From an uncultured Oscillospiraceae bacterium (GTDB taxonomy: Bacteria; Bacillota; Clostridia; Oscillospirales; Acutalibacteraceae), in assembly GCA_900540865.1 (NCBI GenBank), contig UQHH01000030.1, forward strand, positions 1 through 28,296: a stretch of 28,296 nt of DNA. The letters are read 5' to 3'. The notes under the pieces are model-generated. The model was not told the DNA's origin and searched no databases. It was given only the letters and a program-made list of their open reading frames with translations. Made by a program: the position numbers and the translations under genes. Shown here in pieces: positions 1 through 8,202 of this stretch. Position 1 is the stretch's first letter; the number at the start of each line of letters is the position of its first letter.

Positions 1-1
1 A

Positions 2-52
2 GAATGGGTTCTTAAAGCCGTGTTTATGGATGTTGAACCATTTTATAAATAA
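2..52 (+). CDS. 3' end of an unidentified upstream gene (partial)
   Basis: An open frame enters from the left edge and gives 16 residues ending in DVEPFYK before a TAA stop at 50-52. That stop touches the AAAGGTGGTG ribosome binding site of the next gene, the spacing expected of two genes in one operon. Too little is present to name a product. It could be chance, since only 17 codons are visible. Confidence 0.35.
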   Translation, partial: EWVLKAVFMDVEPFYK

Positions 53-65
53 AGGTGGTGAGAAA

Positions 66-248
66 ATGAACCGTAACGAATATCATAATCTGGCTGATAT
101 GTTGCACGGTGGTATTAACCGCATGTGTGTTACTCATGAGTTCGATGAACTTGATTGTCTTTATTCTTGCGCTAAATCCTATCTAGCCCGTTTGTATAGC
201 GCTAGTGTGGAGAGACTTCAAAAGGAACATAAGGAAGAATTGGAGTGA
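66..248 (+). CDS. small hypothetical protein, 60 aa
   Basis: The ATG at 66 follows AAAGGTGGTG (51-60) at good spacing. The frame is open back to about 30, but no ribosome binding site supports a start there. The product is about 60 residues, hydrophilic and probably helical. It starts MNRNEYHNLADML, has two cysteines near the middle (LDCLYSC) and a charged Lys/Glu tail. There is no signal peptide or membrane segment. I do not recognise the family. Its size, AT-rich composition and tight spacing to neighbours resemble small accessory genes of prophages and conjugative elements, but no mobility gene except the downstream recombinase is in view. Confidence 0.6.
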   Translation: MNRNEYHNLADMLHGGINRMCVTHEFDELDCLYSCAKSYLARLYSASVERLQKEHKEELE

Positions 249-259
249 TTTATTAATAT

Positions 260-508
260 TTGGAATGCAGAAAAGAGAATGAACTGGAAAATCTGTTACT
301 AGAATACATGATGAACAAAGAACAGCGCCTAATGAATGAAATCACGCAAAAGCAAAACACGATTTTATTTTACAGGCGCTGTGATAATGAACAGCATTTA
401 CATTTTATAGAAGATAACGCAAAGCTTGAAGCTGTGCAAGAAATATTTGCAGATGTCCGGAGGTTGATATATAATTATCTTGAGGTCAGGCAAGCAACAA
501 CACATTAA
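260..508 (+). CDS. small hypothetical protein, 82 aa
   Basis: The frame begins with TTG at 260, 11 bases after the previous stop, with GGAG at 242-245 as a rather distant ribosome binding site. An in-frame ATG at 308 would give a 66-residue product but has no better site. The protein is highly charged and predicted helical (runs such as NKEQRLMNEITQ and AKLEAVQEIF), possibly a short coiled coil, with no membrane segment. I do not recognise it. It probably belongs to the same transcript as the 66-248 gene. The start is uncertain. Confidence 0.5.
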   Translation: MECRKENELENLLLEYMMNKEQRLMNEITQKQNTILFYRRCDNEQHLHFIEDNAKLEAVQEIFADVRRLIYNYLEVRQATTH

Positions 509-572
509 ATTGTGAATGAGAGGTAAAAATCCGCAGAAAAGGCCGTTTTTATTCTATAAGCACTCCCCTGAG

Positions 573-598
573 TTATACAAAATATTAATTTTGTATAA
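573..598. repeat. dif-like inverted repeat, two 10-bp arms with 6-bp spacer
   Basis: Arms TTATACAAAA (573-582) and TTTTGTATAA (589-598) are perfect inverted copies around the spacer TATTAA. The flanking G at 572 and C-less G at 599 do not extend the symmetry. Two arms separated by 6 bp is the geometry of Xer recombination sites, which have two 11-bp arms around a 6-bp centre. The right arm resembles the Firmicutes XerD arm only loosely (TTnTGTA shared). It lies 33 bp upstream of a Xer-type recombinase gene. It could instead be an operator controlling that gene. Confidence 0.5.
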
Positions 599-631
599 GA
601 ACGGAAAAAGAATAAAGCTCCTCTTTCTCGG

Positions 632-1642
632 ATGAAAAGTTTAATGAACGACTATATAAACGAAGCTCCGCCGCTTCTAAAGGATTTTCTCGGATATATG
701 CAGACCGTCAAAGGAAAATCTCCCGCGACAGTCGATGAATACTACACAGACCTGCGGACCTTTTTCCGACATCTAAAAAAAATGCGTAAGCTTGTTCCGA
801 GCGATACGGATTTGCAGGAAATTTCAATTGCTGATATTGATTTGGACTTTATCAAAAGCATCACCCTGACGGATATTTATATCTTTATGGATTACGCTAT
901 GCGTGAGCGCGGAAACAACGCAGCTACTCGTGCGCGCAAAACCTCCAGCATACGTTCTTTCTTCCATTATTTGACCAACAAGAAGTGCCTGCTCCCTATT
1001 AACCCTGCCGAAGAACTGGAGGTTCCCAAAAAAAAGAAAGCCCTCCCTAAGTTTTTAACCTTAGAGCAAAGCCTGGAGCTATTGAATGCTGTAGACGGAA
1101 GCTATAAAGAACGGGATTACTGTATTATCACATTGTTTCTGAATTGCGGTATCCGCCTGTCAGAGCTGACAGGGCTTAATTATTCCGATGTGCATCTCGA
1201 TGAGCGCACAATGAAGGTCACCGGAAAGGGAAATAAGGAGCGCATCATCTACCTAAACGATGCCTGCATCGATGCGATAAAGCAGTATTTGCAGGTACGC
1301 CCTGTCGACGGCGTAATCGATAAAAAAGCGTTGTTTATCAGCAGGCAAAACAGGCGGATGAGCCCCAAAACCGTACAGGCGATGGTATATAAATATCTGG
1401 AAAAAATCGGTCTGGATTCCAACGGCTACTCCGTACATAAGCTGCGCCATACAGCTGCTACCCTGATGTACCAGCATGGCAATGTGGATATTCGAGTGCT
1501 GAAGGAAATTTTAGGCCATGAAAATTTAGGGACAACGGAAATTTATACCCATCTGACCAGCAGCCGCATGGAGAGCGCGGCAAACGCAAACCCTCTCGCC
1601 CATGTCAAGCCAAAAAACCAAAAAAGCAGCGACAAGAATTGA
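632..1642 (+). CDS. XerC/XerD-like tyrosine recombinase
   Basis: This protein of up to 336 residues cuts and rejoins DNA at a specific site through a covalent phosphotyrosine. An N-terminal SAM-like core-binding domain (about 10-130, with KGKSPATVDEYYTDLRTFF) is followed by the catalytic domain. All catalytic positions are visible: Arg in GIRLSEL, Lys in TGKGNKER, HKLRH, the His of GHENLGTTE and the Tyr of EIYTH. A basic tail follows. Length and domain order fit chromosome-dimer resolvases and simple integrases alike. Neither start is well supported: the ATG at 632 has no ribosome binding site, and the in-frame ATG at 644 has only a weak GGATGA upstream but would match the usual family N-terminus (MNDYINEAPPLL). 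No excisionase, relaxase or phage gene adjoins it. Confidence 0.93.
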   Translation: MKSLMNDYINEAPPLLKDFLGYMQTVKGKSPATVDEYYTDLRTFFRHLKKMRKLVPSDTDLQEISIADIDLDFIKSITLTDIYIFMDYAMRERGNNAATRARKTSSIRSFFHYLTNKKCLLPINPAEELEVPKKKKALPKFLTLEQSLELLNAVDGSYKERDYCIITLFLNCGIRLSELTGLNYSDVHLDERTMKVTGKGNKERIIYLNDACIDAIKQYLQVRPVDGVIDKKALFISRQNRRMSPKTVQAMVYKYLEKIGLDSNGYSVHKLRHTAATLMYQHGNVDIRVLKEILGHENLGTTEIYTHLTSSRMESAANANPLAHVKPKNQKSSDKN

Positions 1643-1671
1643 CAAGCTCACGTCAAAAATCTCTATAAATC

Positions 1672-1713
1672 AAAACGGAACCGTGGCCAACTTTAAAGCC
1701 ATGGTTCCGTTTT
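1672..1713. terminator. bidirectional intrinsic terminator between convergent genes
   Basis: Arms 1672-1687 (AAAACGGAACCGTGGC) and 1698-1713 (GCCATGGTTCCGTTTT) pair over 16 positions with one G-U wobble, around a 10-nt loop. An A-run on the left and a T-run on the right give a U-tail in both directions. It sits in the 87-bp gap between the + strand recombinase gene and the - strand lysA gene, so it can end both transcripts. Confidence 0.85.
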
Positions 1714-1729
1714 GTTCATTTCAGATTGA

Positions 1730-3028
1730 TTAAATATCATTTCTCAAAAGGTCTTCATAGCTTTCACGTTTTACAATCAGACGCGCCTTTCCGTCCTTTA
1801 CCATAACAATGGGAGGTTTCGGGATTCTGTTATAATTCGACGCCATGGAGTAGTTGTAAGCGCCTGTTGAAAGCACCGCCAGGATATCACCGGGCTGCGC
1901 TTTGGCAATTGACGTGTTTTCCTGTATCAAGTCGCCGCTTTCACAGCATTTTCCCGCAATTGTGACAACCGCATCTGCGGGCTTGTCCGCCTTGTTCGCG
2001 GTAATTACCGTATATTCCGACTGATAAAGCGCATATCGGATGTTGTCGCACATACCGCCATCTACAGAAACATACGTTCTGATATTTGGTATTTCTTTTA
2101 CACCGCCAACCGTATACAGTGTAATCCCGGCTTCCCCGACGATAGAGCGGCCCGGCTCGATAAAAATAAACGGAACAGGAACCGCGTGTTCCTTCGCCTT
2201 CGCTTTTACCGCCCGGGAAACAGCCATCATATAATTGTCGTAGGCTGTGGGCGTATCCTTTTGTGTATACTGAATCCCAAATCCTCCGCCCAAATTGAGC
2301 TGCGTAACGACATGGCCCGTCTGAACCTTAATATCGCTGATAAAATCCATCATGATTTCCGCAGCCGTTACAAACGGCTCAATATCAAAAATCTGTGAGC
2401 CGATATGGCAGTGCAGCTCGGTGAGTTCCACATTTTCATATGCCAGCGCGCGCTTGACGGCGGACATCGCTTCGCCTGTTTCGAGCGCAAAACCAAATTT
2501 GGAATCGATTTGCCCGGTGCGGATAAAATCATGCGTATGGGCATCGACGCCCGGCTTGATACGCATAGAAATTTTCTGCACCTTCCCCGTCTGGCGCGCC
2601 ATATCGTTGAGCCGGTCGAGTTCATAAAGATTATCGACGACAATTTTACCGACACCAAGCTCCAGCGCCATGGTGAGCTCGTCGTTTGTTTTATTATTTC
2701 CGTGGAAATGTACGTTTTCCATTGGGAAGCCCGCTTTGCTTGCGGTATACAGCTCGCCGCCGGATACGACGTCGAGCCCCATATTTTCTTCCTTTATAAT
2801 TCGGCAAAGCTCAAGGCAGCTCAGCGCCTTGCTTGCATAAAGCGCCATGCCTTTTCCTTCATAGTGGTTTTGGAAGGACTTTACATAGGACCGGCAGGTG
2901 TCCCTGACGGTTGTTTCATCGATGACATAGACGGGCGTTCCGTATTCCTTCGCCAGCGTAACCGTGTCGCAGCCGCCAATTGTCAAATGCCCTTTTTCGT
3001 TTACGTCCAGGCAATTGTTTACAAACAT
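1730..3028 (-). CDS. lysA: diaminopimelate decarboxylase
   Basis: This PLP enzyme converts meso-diaminopimelate to L-lysine, the last step of lysine synthesis, in the cytoplasm. It is a fold-type III (alanine racemase-like) protein of 432 residues, the usual length. The PLP lysine is about residue 67 in ALYASKALSC. Further family motifs are HCHIGSQI, the glycine-rich GGGFGI, EPGRSIVG, CCESGD and the C-terminal GAYNYSMASNYN. I chose the ATG at 3028 because AAAGGA lies about 9 nt upstream; the longer frame from a TTG at 3046 overlaps that ribosome binding site. It is the last gene of the - strand series, 27 nt after engB, and is followed by a terminator. Confidence 0.96.
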   Translation of the reverse strand: MFVNNCLDVNEKGHLTIGGCDTVTLAKEYGTPVYVIDETTVRDTCRSYVKSFQNHYEGKGMALYASKALSCLELCRIIKEENMGLDVVSGGELYTASKAGFPMENVHFHGNNKTNDELTMALELGVGKIVVDNLYELDRLNDMARQTGKVQKISMRIKPGVDAHTHDFIRTGQIDSKFGFALETGEAMSAVKRALAYENVELTELHCHIGSQIFDIEPFVTAAEIMMDFISDIKVQTGHVVTQLNLGGGFGIQYTQKDTPTAYDNYMMAVSRAVKAKAKEHAVPVPFIFIEPGRSIVGEAGITLYTVGGVKEIPNIRTYVSVDGGMCDNIRYALYQSEYTVITANKADKPADAVVTIAGKCCESGDLIQENTSIAKAQPGDILAVLSTGAYNYSMASNYNRIPKPPIVMVKDGKARLIVKRESYEDLLRNDI

Positions 3029-3055
3029 CTTTCCCATTCCTTTCAAAATCAGCCT

Positions 3056-3676
3056 TTACTCGCTGAAATCGATTGATTCCTGCTTTTTCTGATATTCTTC
3101 GACCTGTTCTTCGATATATTGCTGTATTTCTTCTTTTCCGTCCCCATTTAATGCGGAAAATGGGAAAAGCATAATATCAGGATAACCGGCAAGCTCAATT
3201 TTAAGCGCCTCTTCCCTATTTTTCAATTCCGTTTTATTGAGCTTATCCTTCTTGGTCAGTACGACGATAAACGGAAAACCGTTTGTGTGAAGGAATTCAA
3301 TCATATGCATGTCGTCCCTTGTGGGAGGATGGCGCATATCGACTATCTGAACAACCAGGCAAAAATGCCTGTCCTGCGCAAAATATCCCTCGACAAGCTC
3401 GGCCCAGCGCTTTTTCTCAGACTGTGATACCTTTGCGTAGCCGTAGCCCGGCAAATCCACCAGGCGGAAATCACCAACATGAAAAAAGTTGATGGTGCCG
3501 GTTTTTCCGGGCGTCGCGCTCACACGCGCAAGCGCTTTACGGTTGACAAGCTTATTAATCAAAGAAGATTTTCCCACATTGGACCTGCCGGAAAATACAA
3601 TTTCGGGCAAAGTGGAAGGCGGCAGCTGTTTTGCGGTGCCTGCCGCAGATTCAAATTGGGCGGTATTGAAATTCAT
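3056..3676 (-). CDS. engB: ribosome biogenesis GTPase EngB/YsxC
   Basis: This is a TrmE-Era-EngA-type GTPase needed for late assembly of the 50S ribosomal subunit. The 206 residues show G1 GRSNVGKSS (30-38), G2 region TPGKTGT (55-61), G3 DLPG (74-77), G4 TKKD (141-144) and G5 SAL (174-176). A charged C-terminal helix (VEEYQKKQ) follows. The ATG at 3676 has GGAGGGG just upstream. It starts 24 nt after the lonA stop, so the two are probably co-transcribed; lon next to ysxC is a known Firmicutes arrangement. Confidence 0.96.
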   Translation of the reverse strand: MNFNTAQFESAAGTAKQLPPSTLPEIVFSGRSNVGKSSLINKLVNRKALARVSATPGKTGTINFFHVGDFRLVDLPGYGYAKVSQSEKKRWAELVEGYFAQDRHFCLVVQIVDMRHPPTRDDMHMIEFLHTNGFPFIVVLTKKDKLNKTELKNREEALKIELAGYPDIMLFPFSALNGDGKEEIQQYIEEQVEEYQKKQESIDFSE

Positions 3677-3700
3677 CTATCGCCCCTCCGTTCTGTTAGA

Positions 3701-6112
3701 TTATTGCGGAATCCTGTTCATTACCGTGCCGAGCGTTTTGGGCTTGGGCAAAATAGGCTCTTTTTTATCTTCGCCGGCAGGCTCTTCCGGAACCAATGCG
3801 CAGGAAAGCGCTTCACGGAAATCCCCGACCGGCACGAAACGCAGCGCGTGCTTTACGGTTTCGTCAATCTCAGCCAAATCCGGTTCGTTTTCCTTTGGGA
3901 TAATAACGGTATTAACGCCTAAACGGTAGGCGGCCATTGATTTTTCTTTTAAGCCGCCAATTGGGAGAATCCGCCCGCGCAGGGTAATTTCCCCGGTCAT
4001 CGCCACATCGCTTCGTACAGGCGTATTTGTCAGGGCAGACACGAGCGCCGTAGCCATGGTCACGCCGGCGGACGGGCCGTCCTTTGGCACGGCTCCCTCA
4101 GGCGCGTGGATGTGTATATCATATTTTTTGTAGAAATCGTCTTCGATATGCAGCTGCAGCGCGTGGCTCCGGACACAGGTAACGGCAGTCTTGGCAGACT
4201 CCTTCATAACGTCTCCAAGCGAACCGGTCAGCTCTATTTTTCCGCTGCCGTTTACCACCGCAACCTCGATGGGAAGCGTCTCCCCGCCTACCGAGGTCCA
4301 TGCCAGTCCGTTGGCTACGCCGATTTCGTCGATTTTGCTCAGCACGTCTGTCTTATATTTTCTGGGTCCGAGCAGGCTTTCCAAATCATCCCTGCAAATG
4401 GTAACGCGCCTTGCTTCTCCGTTTACAATCTTTACCGCCGCTTTTCTGAGCAGGTCGGTTATCCTTCTTTCCAGGCTTCTCACGCCCGCTTCCCTGGTAT
4501 AGCTGTCAATCAGGTCATAAACAGCATCGTCGGAAAGACGGAACGTCCGGCCGTCAAGCCCGCAGTTTTTCATCTGCTTTGGCAGCAGGTGCTTCTTTGC
4601 AATCTGGAACTTTTCTTCCCGTGTGTAGCTTGCAAGCTCCATCACGTCCATCCTGTCGAGCAGGGGCGCCGGAATCGCGCTCATGTCGTTTGCCGTTGTG
4701 ATAAACATGACGTTGCTCAAATCGAACGGCAGGTCGATATAATGGTCGTGGAAGGTGCTGTTCTGCTCAGAATCGAGCACCTCGAGCAGCGCGGAGGTTG
4801 GGTCGCCCTTATAGTCGTTCCCCAGCTTGTCTACCTCGTCGAGTATCAGGACCGGGTTGTTCGTCCCGGCAAGCTTGATGGCGTTCATGACGCGTCCGGG
4901 CATCGAGCCGACATACGTGCGCCTGTGTCCCCTGATTTCAGATTCATCGTGTACGCCGCCCAGCGCAATGCGCGCTGATTTCCGGTTGATTGCTCCGGCA
5001 ATCGACTGGGCAATCGACGTTTTACCGACGCCCGGAGGGCCTACGAGGCAGAGAATCTGTCCCTTTACATCGGGAGACAGCTTTCGTACCGCCAGCAGCT
5101 CTAGAATGTGCTCCTTGACCTTATCGAGGCCAAAATGGTTTTTATCGAGGTGCGCTTTCGCCTTTTTTATATCAATACGTTCCTTGCTCGCGGTATTCCA
5201 CGGCAATTCAAGGCAGGTGTCCAGATAAGTACGGATGACGTTTGCTTCCTGCGAGCCGAAGGGCATTTTATGGAGCTTGTCGCATTCCTTGAGTAGCACC
5301 TTCTGGATATCCTCTGTAAGCTTCAGGTCAAGTATCTTCCCTTTATATTCTTCGGCCTCGACAGCGGGGTCGTCATCGTCCCCAAGCTCTTCTTCAATCG
5401 CGCGCATCTGCTCGCGCAGGTAGTATTCCCTCTGCCCTTCGTCGATGCGCTCACGCGCCTTCTGGCTGATGGTTTCTTCTATTTCGAGGATAAACACCTC
5501 GTTGGTGATATATTCGATTAAACGCTCCAGGCGTTTCCTGCTGTCAAGCGTTTCGAGAATTTTCTGCTTGTCCTGGTAATCGAGAATGATATTGCCCGCG
5601 ATAAAATCGGCAAGCGTCCCGGCGTCGTTGCACATGCCGACCTTATAGAGGATGTCGGAGGCCATCTTCGGGGAAAGTCTGACATACTGTTCAAAAATGT
5701 TCTTTGCTGAACGAATCAGCGCCAAATCAGTTACATTCGGCTCTTTTTCATCGCTGTATATCTTCTCAACCTCCGCCGTGAAAAACGGCCGGTCCTTGAT
5801 ATAGCTGTATACCGACGCCCGGCAGATGCCCTCTACAACGACGCGGATAACATTTTCCGGCTGCTTGAGTACCTGGATGACACGCGCGATTACGCCTACG
5901 CGGTACAGGTCGTTTTCCTTTGGGTCGGTGATGTTGACATCCTTCTGAGAGGTGATAAAGATGGTTTGGTTGGTGCGCATTGCCTGGTCTATGGCAAGCG
6001 CGGATTTCTTTCTTCCTATATCAAAATGAAGCATCATTTCCGGAAACAATACAAGCCCGCGAAGCGGAAGTACCGGAAGAATGACATTTCTTTCTTCCTG
6101 TTCTATGTTCAT
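3701..6112 (-). CDS. lon: ATP-dependent protease LonA
   Basis: This is a cytoplasmic AAA+ serine protease that degrades misfolded and regulatory proteins. The 803 residues comprise an N-terminal LON substrate-binding domain (about 10-205), a coiled-coil linker, the AAA+ module with Walker A GPPGVGKTS (358-366) and Walker B VLILDEVDK (421-429), and a C-terminal protease domain. That domain has the Ser-Lys dyad: Ser681 in KDGPSAG and Lys724 in GGLKEK. A short, Lys/Pro-rich tail follows residue 770. There is no membrane segment, so it is LonA and not LonB. The ATG at 6112 follows TAAGGAGGATG. A hairpin precedes it, after clpX. Confidence 0.97.
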   Translation of the reverse strand: MNIEQEERNVILPVLPLRGLVLFPEMMLHFDIGRKKSALAIDQAMRTNQTIFITSQKDVNITDPKENDLYRVGVIARVIQVLKQPENVIRVVVEGICRASVYSYIKDRPFFTAEVEKIYSDEKEPNVTDLALIRSAKNIFEQYVRLSPKMASDILYKVGMCNDAGTLADFIAGNIILDYQDKQKILETLDSRKRLERLIEYITNEVFILEIEETISQKARERIDEGQREYYLREQMRAIEEELGDDDDPAVEAEEYKGKILDLKLTEDIQKVLLKECDKLHKMPFGSQEANVIRTYLDTCLELPWNTASKERIDIKKAKAHLDKNHFGLDKVKEHILELLAVRKLSPDVKGQILCLVGPPGVGKTSIAQSIAGAINRKSARIALGGVHDESEIRGHRRTYVGSMPGRVMNAIKLAGTNNPVLILDEVDKLGNDYKGDPTSALLEVLDSEQNSTFHDHYIDLPFDLSNVMFITTANDMSAIPAPLLDRMDVMELASYTREEKFQIAKKHLLPKQMKNCGLDGRTFRLSDDAVYDLIDSYTREAGVRSLERRITDLLRKAAVKIVNGEARRVTICRDDLESLLGPRKYKTDVLSKIDEIGVANGLAWTSVGGETLPIEVAVVNGSGKIELTGSLGDVMKESAKTAVTCVRSHALQLHIEDDFYKKYDIHIHAPEGAVPKDGPSAGVTMATALVSALTNTPVRSDVAMTGEITLRGRILPIGGLKEKSMAAYRLGVNTVIIPKENEPDLAEIDETVKHALRFVPVGDFREALSCALVPEEPAGEDKKEPILPKPKTLGTVMNRIPQ

Positions 6113-6151
6113 ATACCTTCATCCTCCTTAAATAGGCGGTAAATACACAAA

Positions 6152-6185
6152 GAGCTGTAACCTGACGAAAAGTAAGTTACAGCTC
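6152..6185 (-). terminator. hairpin between clpX and lon (attenuator or weak terminator)
   Basis: Arms GAGCTGTAAC (6152-6161) and GTTACAGCTC (6176-6185) are perfect 10-bp inverted copies around a 14-nt loop. On the - strand a short, interrupted U-run (CTCTTTGTG) follows. The hairpin ends 40 nt before the lon start codon, too close for a separate promoter in between. It is therefore more likely a partial terminator or RNA-processing element than a full stop. Confidence 0.55.
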
Positions 6186-6196
6186 CGCAAAACAAT

Positions 6197-7519
6197 TTAT
6201 GACGCAGTATTATTTTTCTTGGGTTTCTTCTTTTCTTCGTCATGTTGAGTGACGCTCATTTCGAGCGGCTTTCTCTGCTGGTTGTGAATGACATTGACAT
6301 TCGACGGGTCTTTGATGGTTGCTTTTGTAATAACAACCCTTTCAATCGTCGGGTCGGACGGTATTTTAAACATCAAATCGCGCAGGGCGTTCTCAAGGAT
6401 AGAGCGAAGCCCTCTGGCGCCCGTCTTCTCTTCGATGGCCTTACCGGCAATCGCCTCAAACGCGGATTGGTCGAATTCCAAAAGGACGTTATCAAGCGCA
6501 AACAGCTTCTGGTACTGCTTGACGAGTGCGTTTTTAGGTTCTGTCAGGATTCTGACAAACGCATCCTTATCGAGCCCGTTAAGCGCCGTGATGACAGGCA
6601 GCCTGCCGACAAGCTCTGGAATCAGGCCGAATTTCACAAGGTCATGAGAAACGACATCGCTCATCCAATCGGTCGTATTGAGCTCTTTCTTCGCCTTTAC
6701 CTGCGCCCCGAAGCCGAGCGAGGAGGAACCCGTCCTTTTTTCGACGATTTTCTCCAGGCCGTCGAAGGCGCCGCCGCAAACGAACAGGATGTTTTTTGTA
6801 TCAATCTGTAAAAATTCCTGTTGCGGATGCTTTCTGCCTCCCTGCGGGGGAACATTTGAAACGGTGCCCTCCAGGATTTTGAGCAGCGCCTGCTGTACGC
6901 CTTCGCCGCTGACATCCCTTGTTATGGAGGGGTTTTCCGACTTTCTTGCGATTTTGTCTATTTCATCGACATAAATAATGCCGCGTTCCGCCTTTTCAAT
7001 ATCGAAATCCGCCGCCTGAATCAGCCTGAGCAGGATGTTTTCGACATCCTCACCTACATAGCCCGCTTCCGTAAGCGTAGTAGCGTCCGCAATTGCGAAC
7101 GGAACGTCCAAAATTTTAGCAAGCGTCTGGGCAAGCAGGGTTTTGCCTGTGCCGGTCGGGCCGAGTAAAAGCACGTTGCTTTTGACAAAGTCAACGTCGT
7201 CGTCCTGGTTGTTGATGCGCTTATAATGGTTATAAACGGCAACGCTCAAGGTGACCTTCGCTTCGTCCTGGCCGATGACATATTCATCCAGCTTCGCCTT
7301 GATTTCCTCCGGCTTGAGGAGATTCTGAAAATCAGGCTCTCGCTCCTTCTTTTCCTTCTTATCTTCCTCGCCGTCGTGGAGAATCGACAGGCAAAGCTCG
7401 ACGCACTCGTCGCAGATATACACGCCGTTGCCCGCAATCATGCGGCCGACGAGCTCCTGCGGCTTGCCACAGAAGGAGCAATGAATCTCCCGTGTTGTAT
7501 TATCGTCCCTGTTTGCCAT
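6197..7519 (-). CDS. clpX: ATP-dependent Clp protease ATP-binding subunit ClpX
   Basis: This AAA+ unfoldase feeds tagged proteins into ClpP. The 440 residues contain the N-terminal zinc-binding domain (CSFC at 14-17, CDEC at 36-39), Walker A GPTGTGKT (120-127), the pore loop GYVGED (153-158) and Walker B IIYVDEIDK (181-189). A C-terminal lid region includes KTGARGLRSI. A Lys-rich tail ends the protein. The ATG at 7519 follows TAGGAGTT. It lies 19 nt downstream of clpP, its proteolytic partner, so the two are likely made from one transcript. Confidence 0.97.
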   Translation of the reverse strand: MANRDDNTTREIHCSFCGKPQELVGRMIAGNGVYICDECVELCLSILHDGEEDKKEKKEREPDFQNLLKPEEIKAKLDEYVIGQDEAKVTLSVAVYNHYKRINNQDDDVDFVKSNVLLLGPTGTGKTLLAQTLAKILDVPFAIADATTLTEAGYVGEDVENILLRLIQAADFDIEKAERGIIYVDEIDKIARKSENPSITRDVSGEGVQQALLKILEGTVSNVPPQGGRKHPQQEFLQIDTKNILFVCGGAFDGLEKIVEKRTGSSSLGFGAQVKAKKELNTTDWMSDVVSHDLVKFGLIPELVGRLPVITALNGLDKDAFVRILTEPKNALVKQYQKLFALDNVLLEFDQSAFEAIAGKAIEEKTGARGLRSILENALRDLMFKIPSDPTIERVVITKATIKDPSNVNVIHNQQRKPLEMSVTQHDEEKKKPKKNNTAS

Positions 7520-7538
7520 AAAACTCTAACTCCTATCG

Positions 7539-8120
7539 TTATCGTTTCGTAATGACCTTGTCGATTAAGCCGTACTTCATAGCCTCGTCCGCAGACATGA
7601 AATTGTCGCGCTCGGTGTCTCTTTCAATAATTTCAAGAGGCTGGCCAGTATTATCGGCAAGAATCTGGTTTAATTTCTTCTTTGTTTTCTGGAGATGGTC
7701 GGCGTGGATTAAAATGTCGGTCGCCTGTCCCTGCGCGCCGCCGCTGGGCTGGTGAATCATAATATCGCTGTTCGGCAGCGCCAAACGCTTGCCCTTTGTC
7801 CCCGCCGCGAGCAGGAACGAGCCCATACTGGCGGCCATGCCCATGCAGATGGTGGAAACGTCGCACTTGATATACTGCATTGTGTCGTATATGGAGAAGC
7901 CGTCCGTTACGGAGCCGCCAGGGCTGTTAATATAAAGGCTGATGTCCTTTGTGGGGTCCTGCCCCTCAAGAAACAAAAGCTGCGCGACAACGAGGCTTGC
8001 GGTCGTGTTGTTGACTTCTTCCGTCAGCATGATGATTCTGTCGTTGAGCAGGCGGGAGTAAATGTCGTAAGAACGCTCTCCCCTGCTGGTCTGTTCAATT
8101 ACATAAGGTACCAAACTCAT
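7539..8120 (-). CDS. clpP: ATP-dependent Clp protease proteolytic subunit ClpP
   Basis: This is the serine peptidase that forms the tetradecameric proteolytic chamber used by ClpX. The 193 residues match the family length. The catalytic triad is visible: Ser98 in GMAASMGS, His123 in MIHQPSGG and Asp172 in ERDNFMSA. The oxyanion-region SPGGSV is at 66-71. The N-terminus MSLVPYVIEQTSRGER is typical, so the ATG at 8120, preceded by AAAGGGATGA, is well supported. It lies between tig (82 nt upstream) and clpX. I saw no CtsR-type operator upstream. Confidence 0.97.
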   Translation of the reverse strand: MSLVPYVIEQTSRGERSYDIYSRLLNDRIIMLTEEVNNTTASLVVAQLLFLEGQDPTKDISLYINSPGGSVTDGFSIYDTMQYIKCDVSTICMGMAASMGSFLLAAGTKGKRLALPNSDIMIHQPSGGAQGQATDILIHADHLQKTKKKLNQILADNTGQPLEIIERDTERDNFMSADEAMKYGLIDKVITKR

Positions 8121-8202
8121 GAAGTATCATCCCTTTAATTAAATTGGTTGCGCTTGTATAAGCATAGGCAGGAAATTACAAGGTTATTCAGGTTTTTAGC
8201 AA

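Noticed and set aside
573..598. Canonical Firmicutes chromosomal dif site
   Set aside because: Only about 7 of 11 positions of the XerD arm and about 5 of 11 of the XerC arm agree with the consensus as I remember it. It is reported as dif-like, not as dif.
4106..4978. Long + strand open frame (290 codons) opposite lon
   Set aside because: It lies entirely antisense to a protease with all catalytic motifs, has no ribosome binding site and no recognisable domain. GC-rich codon use on the - strand creates such frames throughout the window (also 2405-3076, 11059-11817, 12090-12893, 17248-17913 and 19556-20296).
8121..8202. Promoter and CtsR operator upstream of clpP
   Set aside because: TTGTAA and TATACA occur on the - strand but at 15-bp spacing, and no GGTCAAA-type CtsR repeat is present. 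Too weak to annotate.
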